This document shows positions 12,001-19,048 of a stretch of 64,000 nucleotides of DNA, one piece after another. The stretch spans positions 186,001 through 250,000 of the forward strand of contig CAYVFI010000004.1 in the NCBI GenBank assembly GCA_964450955.1, in the 5' to 3' direction. The notes beneath the pieces were generated by a model. That model searched no databases, was not told where the DNA came from, and was given only the letters and a program-made list of their open reading frames with translations. The position numbers and the translations under genes are program-made. The stretch is from CAYNWT01 sp964450955. Its GTDB lineage: Bacteria; Planctomycetota; Planctomycetia; Planctomycetales; Planctomycetaceae. Positions within the stretch are counted from its first letter, which is position 1, and every line of letters starts with the position of its first letter.

Positions 12001-14553
12001 TCGCAGGTAGCCAACGGAGGCAGCACCAAAGTTGGCAATAATATTTCCGCCCGGATTGATACCCGAGTCCAATGTGGAATGCCCAATGGTCTCCATGCTG
12101 ACCAGCCCAATAAGAACTTCACCGGGCTCCACATCACGCAACATTATGATTCGGAACTTTGTGATGGAATCACGCACACCGTCCGGGTACGCGTTCCCAC
12201 CCAGATTCACATCTGTCGGATCTTCACTCCAAAAATCACCAATCGACTGGTCATCTGCCAAAGTCGCATCGCCCATGGAATCCCAGTCGGTCCAACCAGC
12301 CGGGTCGGCATCAACACCACCGGTACCGAATTCAATGATGTAGTCCACACCATATGTCAGATGCGTACCATTGAAGGGCCCACCAGACGAATACACGCGA
12401 GACCACCCATCGCCGGAAGCTGACGGCAACGTGTTGGCGACGATTTTTGTCGCAGTGTTGTCAAACTTATCGCCGAAAATAGATCCAGGCAGACTCAATA
12501 CACCCTGGTTCCGACCGCTCGAAACACGAGCATCGTAGACATGACCAAGCGACGTTTCCGCATCTCCTGAGTTCCATTGTGTCGCCGTGTCCAGCCAGCG
12601 ACCCGAAGTCGGGTGTGCTGCCTGAGAATTGTATTTCGTCGGTCCGCCAATTGAGAACGAACGGATCGTGTGCGTGACTTCGTTGTTGCTCGGGTCCTCA
12701 GTCCCAGCACCAAAGTTGTTGGTGATTCCAAACGCATCATCAGGGTCGAAGTTCGTCAGCCTTGGCGTGACAGCCAGCAGATTGTCATCAACAGTACCCA
12801 CGATTCCGTCTTCACCAGGCAGGATGTCATCGATCGGAATCCAAACATGAACCTGCGAAGACGTAAACCACCTGTCCGAAGCAGGAATTACTCCACCCCC
12901 GCCGTGGTTCTCGGGAAAATGCGAACCAGTTGTGTCAGCACCGGAAACCTGAGCACTAAAGACAGTCCCGGCTGAACCCGTAATGTTCCAGTCGCCACTG
13001 TCTGGTGTGGACCGTTCGATCGACCATGTGTTCGCTCCGGATAGTTCATCCGTTTGACCACTGGGCCGGTTACTCTGCGACCAGCTCGTTTCGCCAGTGC
13101 CGCCGGAATTAACAAATCGTTCGTAGTTCCGAGTCAAGCCGTCCAGCGCATTGTCCGAAGCAGCGCCGAGACTTTCCCCCCAGGAAAATACCTGCGCATT
13201 GGGGGTCACGTCCGTCAGATCAATGTCGAACGTAAAATCGTCTTCAATCGGAGCCGAGCCTTTCACGCCGTCAGTACCGGTTCGAGTTGGATGATCTCCA
13301 AGAATCCCGATGCCGTAACTGTAAACCACTCCGTCCACAGCCCCCGACGCGTCTGTGTGTACGCCCCGAAACGTCGGACTTAGCAGCTGAATGTCCATGT
13401 GGGCCGCTGCGGACAATACAAAATCAAAGGCATCGGTCTGAATCGGAGTTGCGTTTTCATTGGCATGAACCGCAAACTCGACACCATCAAGTTCAGTCCC
13501 CTGAGCACCACCAAGAGCCCGCGCTTCAAACGTGATACTGGAAGTAAACGTACCATCGACGTCCGGCAAGTAGGCTGTGATCGTCCTGCCATCGGGACTG
13601 ATGTTCGACCGGCTATCCAACGCGGCAGCAGCTGGCAGGTTGTCATAGACCAGGCCCGCAGGAAGTGTCGAAGTAAAGTGCAAATCCGTCGCGCCGTTGG
13701 AATCGGTGTTGTAAAACACCTCCATCACCAGCGTGTCGTGACTCCGGATGATTCCATTGCTGCCATCAGTGTCATTACCGGGATCATTGTTAGCATCCCA
13801 GGCCGGCGTTCCGTCAGACACAATCGCCAGGGTCGCGTCTGCCAGCGCCAGATGTCCAACAAAGCTGGCGCGTGTTGCTACGTCGACCGCGACAGCCGTT
13901 TCGATTTGCCCTGAACGAACCTCAAGGTCCCAGTCGCCACCCAATGACTCGTGACCAGTCAGGTCGTCAGAAGCAGCAACGTCCGCGCCCGTCAATGCGC
14001 TAATAGAATCAATCAGGCCAAGCCCCGATTCCGAAGCCGCCAGATTACACCCATACAGCAGCAAGTCCGCGTCTTCGCCCAACGCCTGGCCCCACCGCGC
14101 AATCTCAGCGGCATACTGGTCGAAGCTATTCTCATTGAGCTGCACGCTACCAAGCTGCAAGTTGGCATCGTCGCCATGCGAGAACACATGCACGGCGTCA
14201 AGATTTTGCTGATTAGACAAGAACTCGCTAATCTGCGCGACTCCGTTCTCATCCGGATTCATAACGAACACCGTGATGTTCGTATTCGCGTTGTTGCTCG
14301 ACTCCAGACTCGCGACAAGCTGCTCGAACCCATCGACATTCGGGTCGACAATAGCAACTTCATTGCGGACAGGAGTCGCCTGTTCGACATCGGTCCCAAA
14401 CTGACTGCTGACTGCAGACAGCAAAGCTCGCGGTTCCAGGTTCTCCACCGCAGGGGCATGAGTCTCAGTTTTCCTCCGTCGTGTTCCGCCACGCTTCAGG
14501 GCGTTCAGGAATGAGGACTTACGCTGAGAGGAAAAGCGGGATGGTCTGGGCAC
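1..14553 (-). CDS. Giant LEPR-XLL / DUF4347 / DUF11 / SdrD-B repeat surface protein (C-terminus outside the window)
   Basis: One frame stays open for 4851 codons and runs off the left edge. I chose the GTG at 14551-14553 because GGAG lies 6 nt upstream and an in-frame stop lies at 14590-14592; no ATG is available. Domains in order: a basic N-terminus; the motif ENLEPRALLSA near residues 37-47, a planctomycete LEPR-XLL export or sorting tag; a DUF4347-like domain (about 60-200, with HVFSHGD and LLYGCNLA); a DUF11-rich region with about twelve clear repeats (about 1390-3690, each with a D/E-x-x-K start, a V/I-T-N-x-G core and an Asp-rich linker); eight SdrD-B-like repeats (about 3706-4618, IGD, DGDG or NGNG, QDFG); and another DUF11-like module (about 4620-4760). 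An unrelated domain interrupts one DUF11 repeat (8805-9560). It is probably a very long Asp-rich, calcium-stiffened adhesin or surface fibre. Function is inferred from architecture only; the domain calls are firm. Confidence 0.9.
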   Translation of the reverse strand, partial: MPRPSRFSSQRKSSFLNALKRGGTRRRKTETHAPAVENLEPRALLSAVSSQFGTDVEQATPVRNEVAIVDPNVDGFEQLVASLESSNNANTNITVFVMNPDENGVAQISEFLSNQQNLDAVHVFSHGDDANLQLGSVQLNENSFDQYAAEIARWGQALGEDADLLLYGCNLAASESGLGLIDSISALTGADVAASDDLTGHESLGGDWDLEVRSGQIETAVAVDVATRASFVGHLALADATLAIVSDGTPAWDANNDPGNDTDGSNGIIRSHDTLVMEVFYNTDSNGATDLHFTSTLPAGLVYDNLPAAAALDSRSNISPDGRTITAYLPDVDGTFTSSITFEARALGGAQGTELDGVEFAVHANENATPIQTDAFDFVLSAAAHMDIQLLSPTFRGVHTDASGAVDGVVYSYGIGILGDHPTRTGTDGVKGSAPIEDDFTFDIDLTDVTPNAQVFSWGESLGAASDNALDGLTRNYERFVNSGGTGETSWSQSNRPSGQTDELSGANTWSIERSTPDSGDWNITGSAGTVFSAQVSGADTTGSHFPENHGGGGVIPASDRWFTSSQVHVWIPIDDILPGEDGIVGTVDDNLLAVTPRLTNFDPDDAFGITNNFGAGTEDPSNNEVTHTIRSFSIGGPTKYNSQAAHPTSGRWLDTATQWNSGDAETSLGHVYDARVSSGRNQGVLSLPGSIFGDKFDNTATKIVANTLPSASGDGWSRVYSSGGPFNGTHLTYGVDYIIEFGTGGVDADPAGWTDWDSMGDATLADDQSIGDFWSEDPTDVNLGGNAYPDGVRDSITKFRIIMLRDVEPGEVLIGLVSMETIGHSTLDSGINPGGNIIANFGAASVGYLRDNANPADDWLVSEYDPLTNSFYAGGNSNHVARGDRLWIVDANIDVDKSVVDLGAGNNYLAGSAATIQLEGTVTIPGPDDGAPAEDVYITDLLPAGLTVVGGTASPSPGFSYVTGDGSTQTVEAVEYWDGTAWSDTWTYGATGVRWFYGDVPLNTALPTMTFDVLIPFDAENGESWTNIAVGSSPSDDSTEEFRSSSAGLVAVQVAAMAAGKFVVTPLVPEDTTIVYELGIANVSDDKDVPWFDLIDILPYDADFEGSAFSGVYTDINIVGLDPGLEVYVTSTSPTTLDAADGTVDGFGDPGTAAAGDSWFVPEGTGIWTYTLADVQAGVAGAPTPGQVTAIRVVSDKGIDPYLNPGESTSFLLELTPDGNVGIPSDHYTNKFTARTDPSNLPLPVTSAAVTAVVIAPDIEIDKQVALDETHTDIDPLNDAHWDEAVSFDDTDKAYFRLKVTNTGTADFLGVDVTDSLPAGATLVAGSAVATAGDVSAFPSTWTLNLAAGDTAYLIYQIDVNDAGQYPNTADVVAIDQFGQSVDSTDNAEANFVTEISVAKQQTAVSRSVTNPDHFEVTYEVELLNSSLYDLANLTLGEDLFAQFGAGYQGVLTDPQITGSSLSSGATAPTINGAFNGNMAGGGDDQILAADGLLMPGDSVTIEYTVLVDPSLLTDPVNTVNQVVGGGETGGPGGTPVSDLSDDGSDPATDNPDARGDDGAGGTDDPTPLVLPIIDLEKQIVGSPTPAASGVSGNFDVTYEFTLTNEGTVDLTNIDLTEDFVANIGGAFQGIVDGPRVTATDATDNPDLNLLYDGGTTDASVFATAPTTEVFDFNGSTSESYTGTQTVLSDQSFVVDPNQVYTLSVDAFADDGAGGAPNAGSLHFLGFASYDIDGLLIGPQQYQLAPGAVNTTLAAPLNPGDTTITLADATGWHNGGTEHRRSIRWYGYQDSTGFTYPDYTYSRNVEVDIWDAGAISGNTITLRDGWTGPALAVGDAVSNSTSGGSYQYSLLSNGHIELAGDTYTSDIGGGFIPDGSGGTTLWRPGTHSIRALSLANRGAGPVSLHVSNWQLEAANESRLQPGEEVTFQITVEIDPDAPGAIYDGTTGSAPAGDLENQASVDAVDPFNDLPVSDTSDDPTDMTDAEYGDDSDPDDPTAIRFPLVDLEKQVSPANPPAIQPDGTWDVEFVLTLTNTGSTVLNNLTMFDNLTAPGNLGLMWQSTTAVSIDASGVTTGDNPALNPGWQTDPAQNILDGSGSLNVGDEVVVTFTVNIDPDVSGSSQSPVVNQATAGATGPSGTMVSDTSDDPTDDTNSDPNGDNNPDDPTLIEIADIGVAKQVNNVIDLGTGQYRVEYVVVVENTGTVDLTNIVVEEDLESQLTNAFDAVFSGPAVAASDLSSGSSLPTINTAGWDGLTAGDIELTSGGGLLAPGDSFTLVFTVDLDTTPPDGGDDDFQNSVTATADGSNGQPATDDSDSGTNPNTDNGDGGVNDATPLQVPQIRSAKSHGVATQNTDGSYDMPVTITVYNTGTVPLTGLTLEDNIADEFGNAFISVSDMSIQAVGAFNGTLPTLNTAWTTSDTSVGIVDTAVANELLPNEAYEFTFVVKLDPDGIDLVSQPLDNQADVSGEGTNFDGSSVTVDDQSGNESAIEDGVDNDQPTPVIIPEVITSKSLVGTVVASSGGQGNINATYEFTLTNSGTVPLEAPSITDDWANEFGGAFIGVVDVDLSDDAIVPPLSGVGGNPGYNGAAADNMFNGSGTILPGETITVRVTIEVDPDRDPGKLVDGRLVNQADGSATYDPTPGTPGDEVTVDDLSDDPTDPTNNDTESDGDPDDPTVLSVADIEVTKDVSTTSPPVPASSGIAGNFDVTYELVVTNTGTETLSNLSLVDDLETQMRDAFRRVVSVTVENIDATSAPVGNDGVYDGTAGTDMLVGDAADILEAGQQYRVILVVELDPDAIGAAYNADGELENSASAAGEGQHSGLVTDISDDTTDMANISDAGDPDNDPDDPTALLLADIELEKTATNIVPASSGAAGNHDVTYEFVFTNTGNDDLTNLELTDDWTGQFGGMFVAVVDVDLSDDVTVPAGSGIGGNSAYAGLATDNMLDGAGTLAPGESVTVFVIVEVDPDADPSFLVGGTLENSATVEATDSNNNPVSDISNDPTDGDTSDLDGDNEPDSPVNISLADIDLEKIISTAMPPIPATSGAIGNFDVTYEFLVTNSGSEALSNLSLTDDLETQYGGAFVDVVSIAVVNISAGSAPLANESYDGTGGSGLLLGAPTDDLQPGEQFRVVLVVEVDPDNPDARTNDDGELENSAETSGLGENGGTPTDVSDDTNNDDDVQDPSDIDNDGDDPTTLLLGELELQKTVGTVVPSSNGVAGQYDVTYTYTIRNTSNDSINNVELVDDWVTHFGGAFVGVADMDLSDNVSGSATVTGNNAYAGGAAENMLGTGSILGSQEVVTVTVTVTVQPTSPTANLVDGTLVNSATVSGTDSDGDPVSDVSDDPTDPTNRDTNGNNDPDDPTVVSIADIDVEKIISTATPPVPATSGTRGNFDVTYELVVTNTGTEDLSNLTLTDDLVTQMGGAFIDVVSVSVVNIDATAPPAANANYDGTMGSDMLLGSATDNLEVGQQFTVVLVVELDPNNADANYNASGELENSAETSGDSQYSGTVTDVSDDTTDDSDVQDPSDIDNDGDDPTDLLLGAVELEKSVSQPVPAASGVAGHFDLVYTFVVTNTGNDDLAQLTLTDDWDTQFGSGFIGIADVDLSNNVSGSPTVAGSSNYQGGAMENMFAAGSTLAVGETVTIEVLVTVTPNAPGANLQDGKFVNSADVEGTDSDGGPVTDISDDPTDPTDADTNGNNNPDDPTAVGFGEVGDFVFFDVDGDGTYDPATDIPYPGVTVTLTGDIDGDGVPETFTTETDADGNYLFDGLPLIEWTVTVGNPPGTDNTFDADGGNDGESVVELIDTDFVNHDQDFGVTGTGSIGDTVFLDMDGDGIQDPNEIGIPGVPVSIDIDIDGDGTPDVTVMTVTNQNGQYVFENLPPGDHVVTVNPPLSLDETADLDGDDDPDTNSTVSLGPGEDNLDQDFGFVGVGTIGDTVFIDVNHNGQVDQDEGIGGVTVDLKVDLDGDGRNETITTVTAPNGTYLFDGLPLATDYIVKVDPATLPENLTQTVDPDGGNNNRSELLLTNSNRNQLDQDFGYAGAGTIGDIIYSDLNGNGRPDDGEGLAGVTVEIKVDWDGDGQLETFTTVTDANGNYAFHCLPTGLDYLTKVIPATLPPGMQNTVDPDGGDPNRSEFRLTHTRPENTRQDFGYVGPGQIGDTVFADINGNGVADPGEGLAGVTVELKLDLNGDGTVDTVTTTTDSDGNYLFEGLPFKDSLNNDPMDYKVKVDRTTLPPGLRNVTDPDGGNNSRSETTLDANTHEDLDQDFGYVGPGEIGDSIFVDVDGDGESDPGEGLAGVTVILKADIDGDGDLETFTTTTDANGNYLFEGLPVDDGNGNGIEYKVQVDKDTLPPGLENTVDPDGGRNGRSEVTLTPDDPTDFDQDFGYQGAGEVGDTIFQDINGNGLPDPGEGIAGVTVELVGDFDGDGTVEKVKTTTDADGNYLFEGLPVESTSGGGIDYTIKVDKEAGAVGETLPPDMRNTVDPHRGNNGISEFELTNNDPTNFDQDFGYAGKGEIGDRVFVDEDGDGRWDSGEGLEGVEVTLTGDFDNDGILDTVTTTTDEDGRYLFMGLERDRDYVVAINPDTVPEDYANVIDPDGGRDLTSEVTLNKRRKTGEDFGFVPPVDLAIAKDNLDNADLATSGDEYTYEIVVTNNGPGLAYRSRVVDRLPEEIVSATWTAKGTKGAIFAKSGTGDIVEEVTIPSGGSITYTLVATTRDDFTGEVINKARVKTDFGQVDVNPDNDLSKDETEVAELAVQPLHDPIAGEPLTLSSRGQTNEASLVNFYASRQLGSTRVPNSNLVLGLRDPILIGTGFLCDAGTIEVIWNVPDDAAGQIWYIQSTESNPV

Positions 14554-15415
14554 GGTTAGCTCCACGTCAAGTTTTTTGCTTACGGCTGTTTACGCATGCG
14601 GGCGGCCCAGACCCCGATACGCAACTTCGACAATTGGTCAGCGTTCCGTCAGAACCCGGAAAGAAAGACGACCAGTTACGTGGCCGGGGATTCGACACCG
14701 CGTCGGCGACTTGCGCCATTGCCAGTCAACTCTGCCCACATCGCGGCGACAATGCGCAGACCTTCGATAGAGATTGGGTTGATTGACCACCCCGATGCTC
14801 CGATTGAGGCGCTTTGTGAAACCTCGCACCCTGAGACAACCAGCGACGGTCCAGCCAGAGGACGGATTAGGCCAACAATGCGGCTTCACGTCGTGCGCCC
14901 TGGGCTGCGTTTAGCGGGTTTGACACACAATCTGCATGATCGGTCAGAGGTAAGATTTTCGGTCGAGCCACAAAGACGACAACTGCCGCTTACACGCATT
15001 GCGTGGTCTGCCCACGCCAGTTTCCGCGCAACAACGCTTTTTATCTCAGTTCCCTTCAAGTGACTGCAGCGCGCGACGACTGGTCCAGCGAACCTAAGAA
15101 GCCCGGCATCTCGCACGACCAACCCGCCCTTTTGTGTCTTTGCAACCGCAACGAACCTTCGCAGCGTGTGACCAGAATGAGATGCCGGGCTTCTACCTAC
15201 CCCCCCCTGACGACCACGCGAACCTATCCCAAGGTTGCGTGTCTTAGCCGTAAACGCAGCCAGTTAGCTGCTATCTCTTCCAGTGGGCCGCTTCCACTTC
15301 ACTCGCAAATGCCGAGTGTTCCCAGTCGCCGAATCGGGCACAGTCCCCACGCGCTGTGGCAACCGCGTTCTGCGTTCTCTTTCGCCTAATTGAAAGGCTC
15401 TTTACCATTCCCGAC
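14554..15415. other. Long intergenic region between the giant adhesin and RNase R
   Basis: About 860 bases separate the divergently transcribed adhesin gene and rnr. Both promoters must lie here, but I could not pick convincing -35/-10 pairs. Short reading frames exist on both strands but none has a protein-like composition or a good ribosome binding site. The only clear structure is the inverted repeat listed at 15097-15194. No tRNA or known riboswitch was recognised. Confidence 0.6.
15097..15194. repeat. Perfect 16-bp inverted repeat with a 66-nt spacer
   Basis: AGAAGCCCGGCATCTC at 15097-15112 is matched exactly by its reverse complement at 15179-15194; a G-U pair would extend the stem by one. 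The 66-nt spacer has no strong fold of its own. There is no T tract after either arm, so it is not a standard terminator. It lies about 220 bases upstream of the rnr start. It could be a 5' leader structure, a small structured RNA, or the ends of a tiny non-autonomous element. Confidence 0.75.
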
Positions 15416-17668
15416 ATGAACAACATGCAATCAGACATTCTGGTCCACCTTCGATCGCCCGAGTATCGCCCGGTCAAGCACATGCAGCTTGCCCGCGAAA
15501 TGGGCATCACTAAAAAAAAGATGTCCGCGTTTCGGGCAGCTTTGCAAAGTCTTGTTGAAGACGGACAAGTACACGAAGGGCGCAGTGGACGCGTCCGCAT
15601 CAAGGTGGCTCCCGGACTGGTAGCCGGAATTATTAAGCGAACCTCCAGCGGCTACGGATTCCTGATCCCCGACAAGCCACTGCCCGAACTGGGCGGACAG
15701 GATGTGTATATCTCATCCTCTGAGATTGGCGATGCTCACACGGGTGACTCAGTCCTCGTACAACTCACCAAGAAGCGCCGCTCCGGCGGACAACGATGCG
15801 GCCGAATCGAACAGGTCGTCGAACGGGCGCGTAACGAATTCGTTGGAACCTACTTCGAACGCGAAGGCCAAAGCTTCGTATCCGTAGACGGCAAGACATT
15901 CGAAGACCCCATCTCAGTCGGCGACCCCGGCGCGAAAGGCGCGCAGTCGAAAGACAAGGTTGTTATCGAGATGTTGCGGTTCCCTTCCCGGTTCCAATCC
16001 GGCGAAGCGGTTCTCACCAAAGTTCTTGGCCCACGCGGCGCGCCGGGTGTGGATACGTTGTCGGTGATTCACGAGTTCGGTTTGCCGGACGAATTTCCGG
16101 AAAATGTCCTGGAAGAAGCACGCATCCAGGCAGAGAACTTCGACGAAGAGAACCTCGACGGTCGCCGCGATTTGCGCAAGGAAACAATCGTCACCATCGA
16201 CCCGGCCGATGCCCGCGACTTTGACGATGCGATTTCACTAACACAATCCGAAGACGGACACTGGCACCTGGGCGTACACATTGCCGACGTCGCCCACTTT
16301 GTTCCCGAAGGCTCGTTGTTGGACATTGAAGCTCAAAAACGCGGAACCAGCGTCTATCTGCCACGACGCGTGCTGCCAATGATTCCTGAAGTCATCTCCA
16401 ACGGACTCGCCAGCCTGCAACAGGGCAAGATGCGGTACTCAAAGACCGCGTTCATTGAATTCTCACCCGAAGGCATTCCGCTGCACACCGAACTCGCCAA
16501 CACAGCGATCAAGGTGACGAAGCGATTCGCCTACGAACAAGTCATGCCCATCATTGAGGCACCCGAGGCACACAAGGGTAAGGTGTCTGCGAAGGTTCTG
16601 GCGTTGCTGCAACGCATGCACAAGCTGGCAATGATTCTGCGCAAGCGGCGGTTTGAACACGGTTCGCTGCAAATGGGGCTGCCCGAAGTCCGCATCGACT
16701 TCAATAAGAAGGGCGAGGTCGTCGGAGCCAGCGAACGCCATCATGACGAGAGCCACGAGATCATCGAAGAGTTCATGCTGGCCGCTAACTGCGCGGTTGC
16801 GGTGGCGCTGAAAAAGAAGGTGCTCCCGTTTCTCAGACGTGTTCACGGCGAACCGGACGAACGCAAACTGAAGGCGTTCTCTGAATTTGTTCAGGCACTT
16901 GGGTTCGACCTTCAGAAGTACCAAAGCCGCAAAGAACTTCAGGCACTACTGGACGAAGCCAAAGACGCGCCGGAAGCGCATGCTGTTAATTACGGATTCC
17001 TGCGAAGCCTGAAACAGGCTGAGTACTCGCCGGTCGAAGCCGGCCACTACGCGCTGGCGTTTGACGATTACTGTCACTTCACCAGCCCGATTAGACGGTA
17101 CCCCGACCTATTGATCCACCGCATCGTCAACAAACTTTGCCGATCTAACCGACGGCCAAAGGTGATGAGCGAAGCGGATCTTCTGAAAATGGGCAAGCAC
17201 TGTTCGCTCACTGAACGCCGAGCCGAACGGGCAGAACGCGAACTCACAAAGCTGAAGCTACTGACCTATGTGAAAGAACGCGTGGGAGACGAAATCGACG
17301 CGGTCATCACGGGCGTCGAATCCTTTGGGTTCTTTTGCCAGGGCATTGACATTCCGGCCGAAGGTTTGGTTCATATCAGCTCACTTGGCGACGACCGTTA
17401 CCAGTACGATCAGGCATCGTATTCGCTAAACGGATTTAAGGCAGGCAATCAATTCCGCCTCGGTGATCGCATTCGCGTTCAAATCGCTCGAGTCGACATT
17501 GGCCGCCGCTCGTTGGATTACAAACTAATCAAAGCCGCCAAACGGACTGGCGAAAGCAAACGCAACCCACGTCGAACCCGGAAAGTTGGCAACGACGGCG
17601 GCCGCTCGAAAGGTAAGGCGAAAACAAACACCAGGAAAAAGCGACGCACCAGGAAACGCCGCAAGTAG
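15416..17668 (+). CDS. rnr: Ribonuclease R (3'-5' exoribonuclease, RNB family)
   Basis: Degrades structured RNA from the 3' end in mRNA and rRNA turnover. The 750-residue protein has the full RNase R plan: an N-terminal winged-helix segment (about 5-60, ending in a G-R-V-R-I strand), a cold-shock/OB region (about 65-220), the RNB catalytic domain with the metal-binding motif DPADARDFDDAISL near residues 260-275 (the Asp cluster is intact), the conserved HFTSPIRRYPDL segment near 560, a C-terminal S1 domain (about 620-705) and a Lys/Arg-rich tail typical of RNase R rather than RNase II. The frame opens at 15356, but the ATG at 15416 gives the natural family N-terminus; another ATG lies three codons later. 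The gene stands alone, with the convergent DHODH-like gene 30 bases downstream. Confidence 0.95.
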   Translation: MNNMQSDILVHLRSPEYRPVKHMQLAREMGITKKKMSAFRAALQSLVEDGQVHEGRSGRVRIKVAPGLVAGIIKRTSSGYGFLIPDKPLPELGGQDVYISSSEIGDAHTGDSVLVQLTKKRRSGGQRCGRIEQVVERARNEFVGTYFEREGQSFVSVDGKTFEDPISVGDPGAKGAQSKDKVVIEMLRFPSRFQSGEAVLTKVLGPRGAPGVDTLSVIHEFGLPDEFPENVLEEARIQAENFDEENLDGRRDLRKETIVTIDPADARDFDDAISLTQSEDGHWHLGVHIADVAHFVPEGSLLDIEAQKRGTSVYLPRRVLPMIPEVISNGLASLQQGKMRYSKTAFIEFSPEGIPLHTELANTAIKVTKRFAYEQVMPIIEAPEAHKGKVSAKVLALLQRMHKLAMILRKRRFEHGSLQMGLPEVRIDFNKKGEVVGASERHHDESHEIIEEFMLAANCAVAVALKKKVLPFLRRVHGEPDERKLKAFSEFVQALGFDLQKYQSRKELQALLDEAKDAPEAHAVNYGFLRSLKQAEYSPVEAGHYALAFDDYCHFTSPIRRYPDLLIHRIVNKLCRSNRRPKVMSEADLLKMGKHCSLTERRAERAERELTKLKLLTYVKERVGDEIDAVITGVESFGFFCQGIDIPAEGLVHISSLGDDRYQYDQASYSLNGFKAGNQFRLGDRIRVQIARVDIGRRSLDYKLIKAAKRTGESKRNPRRTRKVGNDGGRSKGKAKTNTRKKRRTRKRRK

Positions 17669-17698
17669 CAGTGACGACCTCCAAACCGCGGCCTTCAA

Positions 17699-18763
17699 CT
17701 ACGGGGCCGCTACCAGTTGAGGCATGATTTCCTGAGCCGCAAGCGGGTTGGTCATCGCGGCGGTTGCCAATTGAACGCACTCCGCTCCCGCATCAAGATA
17801 TTGTCTAACATGAGCGGCGGTGGAGATGCCGCCGATGCCGATCAATGTTGTGTGACTGCGAAGGCGATTGCGCAGGCCTGCAAACATTGCGACTTGCCGG
17901 ATCGATGTCTCCCGAATCATATGGCCGCCGATACCACGCTGGTTCCCATCAAATAGCGGCTGGCTATCTGCACCAACAACGCGAGCCCCAATGCAATTCG
18001 TCATGGCGATGGCCGTGACAGATTCGTCTAACGCTTCCAGAATTCTCCTGGCCAAATGCGCGTCAGCAACGGCTCCAATTTTCGCAATTAGCGGCGTGGT
18101 TCCAATCGCCCCTCGCACGTGGCTGACAACGCATCCAGCAGAGTCGGGCTGTTGGTATAGCTGCCCGTCGACGGTCGAAACGTTTGGGCACGACAAGTTC
18201 ACTTCCACTCCGTCCGCCCCCGCATCAGCGGCCCACTTCGCGCAGCGTGCGTAGTCTTTTGCAAGAGCTTCCAGCGACATGCCGGGGCGCTGAGTTCCTA
18301 CGACGGACACGATTAGCTTCTTGTCATGCGGAAGTTGCTGCCGAGTCCAGCAAACGTCAGCTCGCCAGTCTTCGGGCGCGACTGACGGCATTCCAAACGA
18401 AATCGCCCACGACCCATTCATTGTCGGAACCGCGATCAGTGGTTCATCCGAAGGCAGCACACATTCATGGATCGGCTGCAGGTTTGGCAGCGGAAAGCAG
18501 TCCATCTGTTGAGACCGAACTGTCTTGTAAGTTAGAACATCAAACCCCAACGCGGCGTAGTGCAAAATCCAACGACCGTTCAGCAGCGGTCCGGCGGCGA
18601 CCCCCAACGGCGATGCAACCGGCAACCCACAGCACGTCCAATTGACAATGCCACGCCCGAAGTCGTCGCTTTGGGCGCGGTGATACCGGGTTGGTTTTGC
18701 CGGGCAGTTCTGCAGATTCCACTTCCAGGTCTTTGCCGTTTGATATACCGCGGGCGACTCCAT
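17699..18763 (-). CDS. Dihydroorotate dehydrogenase-like FMN TIM-barrel protein
   Basis: A 354-residue protein of the dihydroorotate dehydrogenase superfamily, which oxidises dihydroorotate to orotate using FMN in pyrimidine synthesis. Visible hallmarks are the entry strand SPLGVAAGPLLNG (about residues 50-62), the segment VEVNLSCPN with a Cys at the position of the class 1 catalytic base, and the phosphate-binding end GIGGIS near 310 followed by AGAECVQLATA. The N-terminus lacks the membrane-anchoring helices of class 2 enzymes. Sequence between the motifs diverges from textbook PyrD, and no other pyrimidine genes lie nearby, so a related substrate is possible. It converges on rnr. The fold call is firm; the exact substrate is inferred. 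Confidence 0.75.
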   Translation of the reverse strand: MESPAVYQTAKTWKWNLQNCPAKPTRYHRAQSDDFGRGIVNWTCCGLPVASPLGVAAGPLLNGRWILHYAALGFDVLTYKTVRSQQMDCFPLPNLQPIHECVLPSDEPLIAVPTMNGSWAISFGMPSVAPEDWRADVCWTRQQLPHDKKLIVSVVGTQRPGMSLEALAKDYARCAKWAADAGADGVEVNLSCPNVSTVDGQLYQQPDSAGCVVSHVRGAIGTTPLIAKIGAVADAHLARRILEALDESVTAIAMTNCIGARVVGADSQPLFDGNQRGIGGHMIRETSIRQVAMFAGLRNRLRSHTTLIGIGGISTAAHVRQYLDAGAECVQLATAAMTNPLAAQEIMPQLVAAP

Positions 18764-19048
18764 GTTTACCTATTCTCACTCGATTGCGGGGACTAACCGG
18801 CCCAACGCGCAGATATTGCCGATTTCCGCGTCCGCACGCATCCAACTTGTTTGGCTGCAAACGGGCCAGCCGCGAAATGTTGGCAGCAATTGTTTCGTAA
18901 ATCAATACAGGCAAACAGGTTCCGACACGCCGCGGGGTTCTTGTTATCAGTTGATCCACAAAGAAAATCGACTTGCCTGAGGATTTTTGAAGCCGCTAAT
19001 GTCTTCGCTCTCACACATGCATCTCCATCGGGCCTCAGGAATAGTTCA

